Shown here in pieces: positions 1 to 6,709 of a stretch of 9,471 nt of DNA (the stretch's first letter is position 1; the number at the start of each line of letters is the position of its first letter). Source of the DNA: Candidatus Thalassarchaeaceae archaeon (GTDB lineage: Archaea; Thermoplasmatota; Poseidoniia; Poseidoniales; Thalassarchaeaceae). A model generated the notes under the pieces. That model saw nothing but the letters and a program-made list of their open reading frames with translations. It was not told the origin of the DNA and did not search any database. The stretch lies in the NCBI GenBank assembly GCA_029250425.1, contig JAQXFF010000059.1:1-9471 (forward strand). The letters are read 5' to 3'. The position numbers and the translations under genes are program-made.

Positions 1-1
1 C

Positions 2-1789
2 ATTGGTGACGATGATTTGTCTGATTATATCCATGCAACAGCGGTACCCCAGTCTTCTGTTGCAGTGAATTTGATTATTGGGGCCCTTGAAGAAACCCCA
101 TCCCTCATTGTGATTGATGATTTACACAAAGTGAATGACGATGCATTATTCGCCATTATCCGTGGACTTTCCCAGCGGATGGAGGATGTTCAAGAATGCG
201 GACTCGTAATGTTCAGTCGTTCTTTCCGAGCAGTTGTTCCATTGAAGGATCCTGAAGGGAATATTTCGGCATTGGTTTTGCCTTTGGATGGTTTAGATCA
301 ATCGGCAAGTCGAAATTTATTGACTACAATGCCAGATATCGACATGTCTGCTTTCCTCCATATTTACACACTTTCACGAGGTCATCCTTTGATTTTGCAA
401 CTCATCAATCGCGGTTCAGTAGGTTCTACTTTCCACGACTCCCTGGAAACATTCGTTGATGAGGAAATTTTCAGTCGCTTATCAGGTGCTGAGAAGCGCG
501 TACTCGGTGCGATTGCAATCTATCGGGAACCGATGCCTTTGGATGCACTTTCAAGCCATGAAATTGAAACTGACTTACTCGATGATTTGGTGGAAAAAGG
601 TTTGGCCAGACAAGTTGATAGTGAAAATTATGACGTTCACGATTTGGTTAGAGAATTCCTGCTTCGAACATTTGATTCGGCCATTGCAACCACATTACAC
701 GCAGCAGCATGTGCTTGGTATCGAAAGCGCCTTGATGCACCTGAACAACAATTGGAATATATCTACCATCTCGTCAATTCAGGTGATACCGATTCGCTAG
801 GGGACATGCTTGAGAAAAATGGGCGCTCATTAATTCGAAGCGGACATATGGAATTACTCCCACTTCTTTCGGAACTCGATAAATCTCATTTCAAACCGCA
901 AACGTGGGCCATGATCTTGGAAATGCGGGGCGATATACTATCATTACAAGGTCGCTGGGCTGATGCCGAATCTGAATATGAAGAGGCCCTCCCACTGGTG
1001 TTGAATCCACCGGATGTATCTCTAGAAATACAAGGGAGATTATTGTCTAGTAAAGCAGATCTAGCGGTTCAACGAGGTGAATCGGACTCCGCTTTGGAAC
1101 TCCATGGGCAGGCGTTGCAATTGTTCATTGATACCGGTGATGCAAAGGGTGCTGCACGAACATATGCAAACATGGGTTACATTTTCAGGCACCGAAAAGA
1201 TACGAAGAAGGCGCTTGAAGTCTATGGGAATGTTGAGGAATTACTCAAAGCCGAAGAAGACCCCGAATTGGTTGAAGTCCGCATTAAATTGGCTTCAGCC
1301 TTGCTTGAAATGGGAGAAATTGATCGGGCGCGTGAGCATGCATTGACTTCTTACGAGGAGACCGAAAATTCAGAAAACATTGGCCTCCATGCCCGTTCCA
1401 GAGCCGTACTCGGACGATTCTATGCACGAACTGGTGACCCTGATCTTGCGCTTCATCATTATTCGGAAGCGTTGGAACAAATGGCTGAAGAAACCGATCA
1501 GCGAAGTGCAGTTGAGATCACAATTCTGCTAGGTGAAGCCCTTTCAGATGCTGGACGTTCAGAAGAAGCTGTAGAACATTATCTCGATGGTTTGGCTATG
1601 GCTGAAGCCAACGATTTCCGACCATTAATCGGGGAATTATTAGCTCGCTTGGGAGAGGCCGCGCCTGAAAAGGCCGAGCGCATGAATTACTTGCAACGCG
1701 CACTGACAGTATTCCGTGAATTGGGTGCAGGTGCACGTATGCGTGAAGTCCAAGGGCAGATGCATCGAGCCATTATGGGAAGTCATTAG
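2..1789 (+). CDS. MalT-like STAND ATPase with C-terminal TPR repeats, 5'-truncated
   Basis: This is a partial gene: the frame is open to the left edge (residues IGDDD precede the TTG at 17), and the P-loop is missing, so the true start lies outside the window. Residues are numbered from TTG 17. A Walker B strand, LIVIDDLHKV, lies at 30-39. An FSR sensor-like motif is at 66-68 and the RGHPL motif of STAND ATPases at 121-125. A winged-helix-like segment (about 150-216) ends in YDVHDLVREFL. A helical region (about 225-285) resembles the one after the ATPase core of MalT/LuxR-type regulators. About seven TPR-like helical hairpins follow (298-580), for example GRWADAESEYEEAL and GDPDLALHHYSEAL. 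Family knowledge: such proteins are signal-responsive switches that oligomerise on ATP binding, with TPRs sensing ligands or partners. The target is unknown, and a DNA-binding domain could lie in the missing N-terminus. The stop overlaps the stop of the convergent pilin-like gene by 4 bp. Confidence 0.85.
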   Translation: MGDDDLSDYIHATAVPQSSVAVNLIIGALEETPSLIVIDDLHKVNDDALFAIIRGLSQRMEDVQECGLVMFSRSFRAVVPLKDPEGNISALVLPLDGLDQSASRNLLTTMPDIDMSAFLHIYTLSRGHPLILQLINRGSVGSTFHDSLETFVDEEIFSRLSGAEKRVLGAIAIYREPMPLDALSSHEIETDLLDDLVEKGLARQVDSENYDVHDLVREFLLRTFDSAIATTLHAAACAWYRKRLDAPEQQLEYIYHLVNSGDTDSLGDMLEKNGRSLIRSGHMELLPLLSELDKSHFKPQTWAMILEMRGDILSLQGRWADAESEYEEALPLVLNPPDVSLEIQGRLLSSKADLAVQRGESDSALELHGQALQLFIDTGDAKGAARTYANMGYIFRHRKDTKKALEVYGNVEELLKAEEDPELVEVRIKLASALLEMGEIDRAREHALTSYEETENSENIGLHARSRAVLGRFYARTGDPDLALHHYSEALEQMAEETDQRSAVEITILLGEALSDAGRSEEAVEHYLDGLAMAEANDFRPLIGELLARLGEAAPEKAERMNYLQRALTVFRELGAGARMREVQGQMHRAIMGSH

Positions 1790-2256
1790 AACCCAGGTTG
1801 CTCAACTTGTATGGTCACATTACCGGAGTCTAAGACCACCCAGATCGTTTCAACTCCAGTTAGTTTGACAACACCTGAATGAATGGTTGCTGCAGCACCT
1901 GAAATTGGTTGGCTTGTGCGATACATTTCACCCCCATCTGATAGATGAATGGCATCATCAGTCAACCACATTTCAAGATTCAACCCTGAAGCCGATGAAA
2001 GGTACATTTCCACAGGTTCTGCATAGCGGGCATCCCCATCTAATCTTGCGGCTTCATCGGCTCTTTCAACAGCGGCTCCCACCGCAAGGAGATTTTCCTC
2101 TAGTGCTTCTTCAGTCCACCTATCTTGCGTTGAAACTTCCAATCCCCAAACCCAGATGGAAAATGTCGAGAGGAACATGAGGCCAAGAAGAAAAGTGAAC
2201 ACATAACCAATTTCCGTGGCTGCCGCAGAATCATCTTCAACAAATTTCCGCTTCAT
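1786..2256 (-). CDS. small pilin-like membrane-anchored surface protein (third gene of operon)
   Basis: A 156-aa protein. It has a short charged leader (MKRKFVEDDS), then a hydrophobic helix (about 11-39) with Glu15 near its start (AAATEIGYVF). This is the layout of archaeal type IV pilin-like proteins processed by a prepilin peptidase; cleavage near Ala12 would put Glu at +3. An amphipathic helix (about 42-72, WTEEALEENLLAVGAAVERAD) follows, then a small beta-rich C-terminal domain ending in NVTIQVEQPGF. The pattern recalls, from memory, small haloarchaeal pilin-like proteins of the DUF7266 type; I could not check this. Its ATG shares one base with the TAA of the upstream 769-aa gene (TAATG), and a strong Shine-Dalgarno precedes it, so it should be co-translated with that gene. 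Its likely site is the cytoplasmic membrane with the C-terminus outside, perhaps as a minor subunit of a surface filament. No catalytic motif is visible. Confidence 0.8.
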   Translation of the reverse strand: MKRKFVEDDSAAATEIGYVFTFLLGLMFLSTFSIWVWGLEVSTQDRWTEEALEENLLAVGAAVERADEAARLDGDARYAEPVEMYLSSASGLNLEMWLTDDAIHLSDGGEMYRTSQPISGAAATIHSGVVKLTGVETIWVVLDSGNVTIQVEQPGF

Positions 2257-4565
2257 TACGCAGTCCCTCCAATATCGGTTTGACTTGTTAGACTAGCAAC
2301 TTGTAGGTTGAATAGCACAGATTGTCCACCGGCATGATAGACAACTTCTGGCATCGTTGGGGATGTTTGTACCCATCCGACATAATCATCCAGCATATCT
2401 AATTGTCCAGGGAAGGCCAACCAGTCCGATGAATATTCTACTTCTGCTGAACTTTCAGCAGCGATTGCAACAGCGTACGGGCCATCCCAACCTCTCCGAA
2501 CTTGATATGCATCGAGTGTTGCAATTTGCTCACGGACATCGAGTGTGAGTGTGAGTTCGATTTGAGCAGAACCACCTACGGAATCCATGGTTGGCATGGC
2601 AACGGGAACTGTGGCTGCAAGCCGTGGTCCCGGCCCTTCACGTGATGGTGGCGGGGTCAGGACATCCGCTTGGTATTCAGGGTGATTTGTCCCCACGAAT
2701 CCACCGCGAGTGAGAATTTGCAAATTGGTCACACTCGAATCGAAGGTGTAAGTGAACCTTGGGAGGTGAAGTGCCCATGCTGAACCGAGGGTGGCATGAG
2801 GATCGCCATCAGCAGCACCACGGATCGATAATTGTAGTCCAAAGAAATGCGTCCCGTCCCTCCAAGCGTTTCGAATGTCATTGGTTTTCCAGTGGCCAAC
2901 AGGAATCCAAGGAATGTCGACTTCAATCCAACCCGATGCGCGCAAACCGATTGAAATACAACGTTCAGCCCCATCTTCTGGAATTTCAGTTGACCCATTA
3001 TCTCCAGATGCAGCATAAATTCGCAATGCACCGGAGTTTACTTCAATTGAGAGTGCCCCGATATGATTTTCCGGCACGGCGATTACTGATGCTGGTGAAC
3101 TATGATTAGAATTACCAACCTGATTTATGTTGGTTGACCAAGATGTGGTTGGGCTTGCGGGTTGTAATATGAATGAAGTTGAACCAACAGAAGGCACTTC
3201 GAGTGTACCACCGCTTTTCGGTAGTTCAAATTTCCAATTTGTTCCAGAGATGCGACCTGTATCTGCAGCGGGGGAAATTGACAAACTTCCTGGTCGCCAT
3301 CCCATCGCATGCGTAGATGTACTCCCTACAGTTTGTGTGTCCAGAATCCACTCCACCTGAATGGGTTCGCCGCCTTCAATCCATGAAAAGTCACTTTCAC
3401 CCCATGGAATTCGGATACTGGAGTAACCACTGATTGCATGGTAGAGGTTGCCTATTTTTGCAGTCGTGGGTACGCTGTTTGGGTTGTGTATGAGCAATGA
3501 CCCTTCCATTGCAGGAGGGCGGAAGTGAATTCCAGTCCATGAACCACTGCGGTCTGGCCAAGAAAGGGACCCGGGGCCCTCTCCGTCAAGGTCGGTTGCA
3601 TCACCCCAATGGATGACCATTCGGGCAGCAGTAGAAGTTCGTAAGACGAGTTGCTGTGCCTGCGAAGTTGTAATTTCACCCTGCCATGAATGAATGGTAT
3701 CACTTTGCCCTGAAGGGGTTTGCAATACTGAGGCCGAGGATGAACTTCCACTCCCACTCGTAGATCCCGTTTCCCATTCCAGTGTGAAAGGAGATTCAGA
3801 TTCAAGGTGAATCGAATGTGAATTCGCGATTAGCGGGACCGTCCAACTCCTCCCTTCATCAGTGCCAGGGAGGGGTTGATCAGGAGTTGGGGAAAAAGCA
3901 CCGCCGGTTCCTCTCCAAAGGACTACTCGAAGTGGCATTTCACTGTGAATCCACGCTTCTCCATTAGTGGCACTGAGGCCATTATTCAAAGTCCAAACTT
4001 CATCCGTTGTGATGGTCTGTGATGATGTCGAATTGTTTTGCTCAAATGTCAATTGATTAGCGCCTAATAGTGATGTTAGTGCATTGGTTGGTGTGGCAGT
4101 CACCTCTCCATCCAAAATGGGCAATCTGTAGTGGTTTAGTGATTCAGCGGATGCATGTAAGTCGGTGACACACAAACTCTCAATATGATGCTCAGGATGT
4201 CTGAATCGCATTGAATCATCAAGATCAAGCACGCCTTCTAATCTGAATGAACTATCGGGTTGATGTGTGGCACTATACCAGGTTCCACCTTCCTGAAGTT
4301 GCCAACCTAGGGTGCCAGTATGTGGTCGAATTGTCAGTTGGGCGGTATCTCCAGGTGTGCCGGATTCGCTTAATCTCTCGGTTTCAGAAGCCAAATCCTC
4401 CATTTGGCCCACCATATTTTCACGCTCTACAGCGCCATGTAATTCGGCGATGACTGGCATGACAGTTACCATCATACCAGATATGATTGAAATTACGCCT
4501 GCAAACAACAGCACCGTCGCAATAGCGGCGGAAACGGCTTCTTCATCGTGTTCCCTTCGCATCAT
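2256..4565 (-). CDS. large pilin-like surface protein with beta-rich ectodomain (second gene of operon)
   Basis: A 769-aa protein that I do not recognise beyond its N-terminus. The first 40 residues are pilin-like: charged leader MMRREHDEEA, then hydrophobic helix VSAAIATVLLFAGVIS to about 38. A polar, partly helical stretch (about 41-66) follows. The remaining ~700 residues are Ser/Thr/Gly-rich and look like stacked beta domains, with a low-complexity linker of mostly Gly, Ser and Thr at 267-279. I count two cysteines (132 and 536) and several N-glycosylation sequons (NNS, NST, NHS, NGS). The C-terminal block (about 650-769) carries PRLAATVPVAMP and beta-strand-rich text resembling the C-terminal region of the 344-aa neighbour. 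Inference: a membrane-anchored adhesin-like or stalk-like pilin relative. It is much larger than ordinary archaeal pilins (usually 100-250 aa). Its ATG overlaps the upstream TGA (ATGA), and a second ATG follows immediately, so the start could be 3 bp downstream. Confidence 0.82.
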   Translation of the reverse strand: MMRREHDEEAVSAAIATVLLFAGVISIISGMMVTVMPVIAELHGAVERENMVGQMEDLASETERLSESGTPGDTAQLTIRPHTGTLGWQLQEGGTWYSATHQPDSSFRLEGVLDLDDSMRFRHPEHHIESLCVTDLHASAESLNHYRLPILDGEVTATPTNALTSLLGANQLTFEQNNSTSSQTITTDEVWTLNNGLSATNGEAWIHSEMPLRVVLWRGTGGAFSPTPDQPLPGTDEGRSWTVPLIANSHSIHLESESPFTLEWETGSTSGSGSSSSASVLQTPSGQSDTIHSWQGEITTSQAQQLVLRTSTAARMVIHWGDATDLDGEGPGSLSWPDRSGSWTGIHFRPPAMEGSLLIHNPNSVPTTAKIGNLYHAISGYSSIRIPWGESDFSWIEGGEPIQVEWILDTQTVGSTSTHAMGWRPGSLSISPAADTGRISGTNWKFELPKSGGTLEVPSVGSTSFILQPASPTTSWSTNINQVGNSNHSSPASVIAVPENHIGALSIEVNSGALRIYAASGDNGSTEIPEDGAERCISIGLRASGWIEVDIPWIPVGHWKTNDIRNAWRDGTHFFGLQLSIRGAADGDPHATLGSAWALHLPRFTYTFDSSVTNLQILTRGGFVGTNHPEYQADVLTPPPSREGPGPRLAATVPVAMPTMDSVGGSAQIELTLTLDVREQIATLDAYQVRRGWDGPYAVAIAAESSAEVEYSSDWLAFPGQLDMLDDYVGWVQTSPTMPEVVYHAGGQSVLFNLQVASLTSQTDIGGTA
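2265..2270 (-). promoter_or_regulatory. Shine-Dalgarno site of the small pilin-like gene
   Basis: On the minus strand GGAGGG lies 8 nt before the ATG at 2256. It is inside the end of the 769-aa gene's coding region. It is a strong match to the archaeal 16S 3' end and fixes the start of the 156-aa gene. The other two operon genes lack such a clear site. Confidence 0.7.
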
Positions 4566-5596
4566 TGGACCACAACCTGTTGTAGAATCACATCTAGGTG
4601 GAAATCACTCGATGCCGGGTGAATTGTCATCCCTTCAGCACCTGAGAGTCTCCCATTTGGGCCAAAGCCAATGTATTCGTTTGAATCTCCGGTTGCGCGG
4701 TGTAAATCATACGAGTCGGTCCAGTGACGGAGGTATCTTGATTCTGGATTGTCCAATCCTGAAAATTCAGCCACCAATCGCAAGTTTCGTGCTTGGTCAT
4801 CGAAGAATGTTATGACACCTCTGCTCTCAATATCTAGTGAGACATCTGTGGTTCTAGTCATCCCTTCCACGTCGACATCAAGCAGAACGAAGCTGACGCG
4901 CAACCCCCCATCTAGAGCGCGGTCATGGTGAAGGCGTGGGTAACTGCGAACATCAATTGGTTGATTTGGAAGTTGCTCAATTCTAGCTCCATTGATGAGA
5001 TTGATTTGGAATGATCCTGATGTAAGAGGTGTTCGAATTTGTATACCATCGAGGGGCGCTTGAATCCAACGGTGTACTACACGCTCATTTGAATCGAGGA
5101 CATCAATCTTAATCCATCCACGCAAGCTTAAATTCGTCGTGAATTCACCTTGCCCTTCCGATAAATTCCACCGTTCAGAGTCCGAATTGGTTTGGATGTG
5201 AATTGATGTTGCCGTATTGTTCAATGATGTCACGATGATAATGCCGCTTTCCATTGAAACTGTCACACGATCATGTCCAAACAAGTCTGCGCTAATCTGC
5301 CAAATTTCGGCGATATGAAGTGGCTCAATCGTGTCCTTGATGTGCTGATTGTTGACTACGACTCCTGTGCCGGCTGGAGATTCGGCCACGACCAATAATC
5401 GATCATTGAATTGGGTTGCAGCCACACTTCCAGCGGCCCAATCCCTGTTGTCAGTCAAATCTTTCATGAACGGCTGCATGACGACGACAACACCCGACAT
5501 TGTTGAGATGACCATGGCCAATAGCATCGTGACCCCCATGATTTCTGAAACTGCCCGCTCGTCGGCCGTTTGACAGGTGGCGACGGGTGGGCGCAT
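4562..5596 (-). CDS. pilin-like surface protein (first gene of operon)
   Basis: A 344-aa protein opening the operon. The leader ends in ADERA and is followed by VSEIMGVTMLLAMVI and a hydrophobic helix (about 16-42). This closely matches the haloarchaeal pilin signal RAVSPVIG, with predicted prepilin-peptidase cleavage after Ala15 and Glu at +3. The ectodomain is beta-rich with a GWIKIDV motif (160-166), sequons NNT and NLS, and a GGLRVSFVLLDVDV segment near residue 225. The layout recalls haloarchaeal DUF7289-type proteins; this is from memory and unverified. The ATG at 5596 is the first in frame after an upstream in-frame TAA. No Shine-Dalgarno sits at normal spacing, so the mRNA may be leaderless or short-leadered. 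An AAATAAG stretch about 35-41 nt upstream (5631-5637) is a weak TATA candidate. Inference: a membrane-anchored subunit of a pilus-like or cell-envelope complex made with the two downstream genes. Confidence 0.82.
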   Translation of the reverse strand: MRPPVATCQTADERAVSEIMGVTMLLAMVISTMSGVVVVMQPFMKDLTDNRDWAAGSVAATQFNDRLLVVAESPAGTGVVVNNQHIKDTIEPLHIAEIWQISADLFGHDRVTVSMESGIIIVTSLNNTATSIHIQTNSDSERWNLSEGQGEFTTNLSLRGWIKIDVLDSNERVVHRWIQAPLDGIQIRTPLTSGSFQINLINGARIEQLPNQPIDVRSYPRLHHDRALDGGLRVSFVLLDVDVEGMTRTTDVSLDIESRGVITFFDDQARNLRLVAEFSGLDNPESRYLRHWTDSYDLHRATGDSNEYIGFGPNGRLSGAEGMTIHPASSDFHLDVILQQVVVQ

Positions 5597-5634
5597 GAAT
5601 CGACATATCGCCGTATGTTCTTAGCCATTCTTAT

Positions 5635-5655
5635 TTCACCTCATACTGAGGTGAA
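5635..5655. repeat. perfect 9-bp inverted repeat, 3-nt loop, between hydrolase and pilin operon
   Basis: TTCACCTCA and TGAGGTGAA flank TAC. On the minus strand it begins 8 nt after the hydrolase stop and ends about 38 nt before the pilin operon start. One arm equals a Shine-Dalgarno core (GAGGTGA) and the other its complement, so a transcript would hide that core in a stem. On the plus strand the hairpin is followed by TTTTT (5657-5661), like an intrinsic terminator, but no plus-strand gene ends here. On the minus strand no U-tract follows. It could be an operator for the operon, an RNA element or a processing site. Confidence 0.6.
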
Positions 5656-5660
5656 GTTTT

Positions 5661-6461
5661 TCACCGTGTTAGAAGCTCTGCTTCCGATTGCCCCAACCAG
5701 TGACTAAATTCAGGTCCATCTTGAGTTGAGATTCGCAGATCACCATTCCAATTTTCGACCCGGAACAAGGTTTCACTTTCGGCTAAATGCGGGGCGTTGT
5801 TTTTCGCTGAAAGGTGACACAGAACAACACTCCTTGTTTGTGGTCCTAATACTTCAGCCAATAACTCCGCAGTTTGCTGATTTGATAAGTGCCCACCCCT
5901 CCCTGAAATTCTTGCTTTGAGACTTGTAGGGTAGGGGCCTAAGGCCAATCTTTTCGCATCATAATTTGACTCAATTGAGATGTGTGCGCATCCCTTGAGA
6001 TGACGGATTAATTCGTCGGTGGGTTCACCGAGGTCTGTGACTACAGCAGCTCGTTCTTGTGAACCTGAGTGGATAATGAATCCAACATTATCCGCTTTAT
6101 CGTGTGGTACCGGTACAGGGAGTACTGACAAGTCTGCTGTTACTTGGACGCGTTCCAATGCTTCAAAGATGCGACACTGATTAACGGGGTCAAACCCCAG
6201 ATGTGCGCAAGTTGTGAAATTGGCAAACAATTTCGCTCCATGCCGTCTGCTGAAAATTTCAGCACCTTGGACATGATCGGAATGATGATGGCTGAGTAGA
6301 ATTGAATCAATCGCTGTGGGTTCGACCCCAATACGTGCCAAACGGCGTTCCATTTGGCGTCCACTAAAACCACAATCGATGAGCACTTTCGACTCCTCAG
6401 TTTGTAGCAGTGTCGCATTGCCGCGGCTGCCTGAACCGAGGTGTGTTATCTCCAGTGACAT
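5661..6461 (-). CDS. YycJ/WalJ-like metallo-beta-lactamase-fold hydrolase
   Basis: Residues are numbered from the upstream GTG at 6488. The protein has the MBL metal site: HHHSDH at 67-72 (HxHxDH), His129, Asp152 in TDLG and His225 in CHLS. It also has motifs typical of the YycJ/WalJ branch (COG1235): LGSGSRGNATLL near the N-terminus, IESNYD at 172-177, GHLSNQQTAELL at 199-210 and HLSAKNNAPHLA at 225-236. Length is ordinary for the family (about 260 aa). Family knowledge: metal-dependent hydrolases, some with 5'-3' exonuclease activity linked to DNA repair in Bacillus; the archaeal substrate is not known. I chose ATG 6461 because family members usually begin MSLxxxxLGSGSxGN. The GTG at 6488 adds nine residues and has GGAG only 3 nt before it, so it is less likely. 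It is a cytoplasmic protein with no signal peptide. It shares strand with the pilin operon 64 bp downstream, so read-through is possible. Confidence 0.9.
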   Translation of the reverse strand: MSLEITHLGSGSRGNATLLQTEESKVLIDCGFSGRQMERRLARIGVEPTAIDSILLSHHHSDHVQGAEIFSRRHGAKLFANFTTCAHLGFDPVNQCRIFEALERVQVTADLSVLPVPVPHDKADNVGFIIHSGSQERAAVVTDLGEPTDELIRHLKGCAHISIESNYDAKRLALGPYPTSLKARISGRGGHLSNQQTAELLAEVLGPQTRSVVLCHLSAKNNAPHLAESETLFRVENWNGDLRISTQDGPEFSHWLGQSEAELLTR

Positions 6462-6555
6462 TGGGGTCTTACTGACGGCCGACCTCACACTCCTTGAATG
6501 AAGCGCTTCAAATTCGATTTAGAGGCCTGTTTTACCGCATATTCAAAGCCGCCAA

Positions 6556-6611
6556 AGGGTAATATTTATTGATGGAATAATAACTATATTGGTACTATTT
6601 TGGAACAATAT
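6556..6611. promoter_or_regulatory. AT-rich divergent promoter candidate
   Basis: This is the only long AT-rich stretch between the divergent hydrolase and giant secreted-protein genes. Candidate TATA elements are AATATTTATT (6561-6570, readable either way) and ACTATATTGG (6583-6592, plus strand). CAATAT at 6606-6611 lies about 25 nt before the uORF ATG at 6632, the spacing expected for a leaderless archaeal transcript. The exact element and start site cannot be decided from sequence. Confidence 0.4.
6586..6611. repeat. imperfect inverted repeat, possible operator
   Basis: ATATTGGTAC and GGAACAATAT form a 10-bp inverted repeat around a 6-bp spacer (TATTTT). Eight of ten pairs match, and the outer six (ATATTG/CAATAT) are perfect. 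It overlaps the candidate promoter, and the size suits a dimeric helix-turn-helix regulator. AT-rich sequence gives such matches by chance fairly often. Confidence 0.35.
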
Positions 6612-6631
6612 CGTGCTTAATCTTTGACATT

Positions 6632-6694
6632 ATGTCCGAACGACGCTCCATCAGCATCATAAGCGTGAGAGCAGGGATGCGGCTGTGGGTATAA
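6632..6694 (+). CDS. 20-codon upstream ORF, possible leader peptide
   Basis: ATG at 6632 opens a 20-codon frame (MSERRSISII...RLWV) that stops at TAA 6692-6694, 15 bp before the ATG of the giant secreted protein and in the same frame. The stop codon overlaps the loop of the hairpin at 6683-6701. There is no clear Shine-Dalgarno, so it would have to be translated leaderless. Arginines and isoleucines are frequent (four each in 20). Whether it is translated is unknown; short open frames of this size are common by chance. Confidence 0.25.
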   Translation: MSERRSISIISVRAGMRLWV

Positions 6695-6701
6695 CCCACA
6701 G
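6683..6701 (+). promoter_or_regulatory. perfect 8-bp hairpin abutting the RBS of the giant secreted protein
   Basis: CTGTGGGT and ACCCACAG flank the loop ATA. The stem is GC-rich, and its last base is the first base of the GGTGAG ribosome binding site. The uORF stop TAA occupies 6692-6694, at the loop. As RNA it would sit where it could limit ribosome access. As DNA it is a 19-bp palindrome that a repressor might bind. Confidence 0.5.
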
Positions 6702-6706
6702 GTGAG
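6701..6706 (+). promoter_or_regulatory. Shine-Dalgarno site of the giant secreted protein
   Basis: GGTGAG ends 3 nt before ATG 6710 and matches the archaeal anti-SD (ATCACC). Together with the signal peptide that follows, it fixes the start at 6710. Confidence 0.65.
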
Positions 6707-6709
6707 CCC

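Noticed and set aside
456..1346. Secondary plus-strand frames at 456-800 and 1077-1346
   Set aside because: They are internal to the STAND/TPR gene in another frame, with no domain, and composition typical of frame-shifted sequence.
3460..3800. Possible frameshift in the 769-aa gene, suggested by an overlapping 117-codon frame on the same strand
   Set aside because: The main frame stays open for 769 codons with consistent composition through this region, and the alternative frame has no homology-like motifs.
4312..4815. 167-codon open frame on the plus strand across the junction of the two larger pilin-like genes
   Set aside because: It lies antisense to two well-supported overlapping genes with pilin signals, and its protein shows no motif or signal. 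It is a reading-frame shadow.
5464..5628. 54-aa minus-strand ORF starting MAKNI, preceded by GAGGTGA at good spacing
   Set aside because: It runs out of frame through the pilin signal of the 344-aa gene and has no recognisable content. The pilin frame is much better supported; the SD-like match belongs to the palindrome.
5635..5661. Intrinsic terminator on the plus strand (hairpin plus TTTTT)
   Set aside because: No plus-strand gene ends upstream; flanking genes are all minus strand. The shape is reported as an inverted repeat instead of a terminator.
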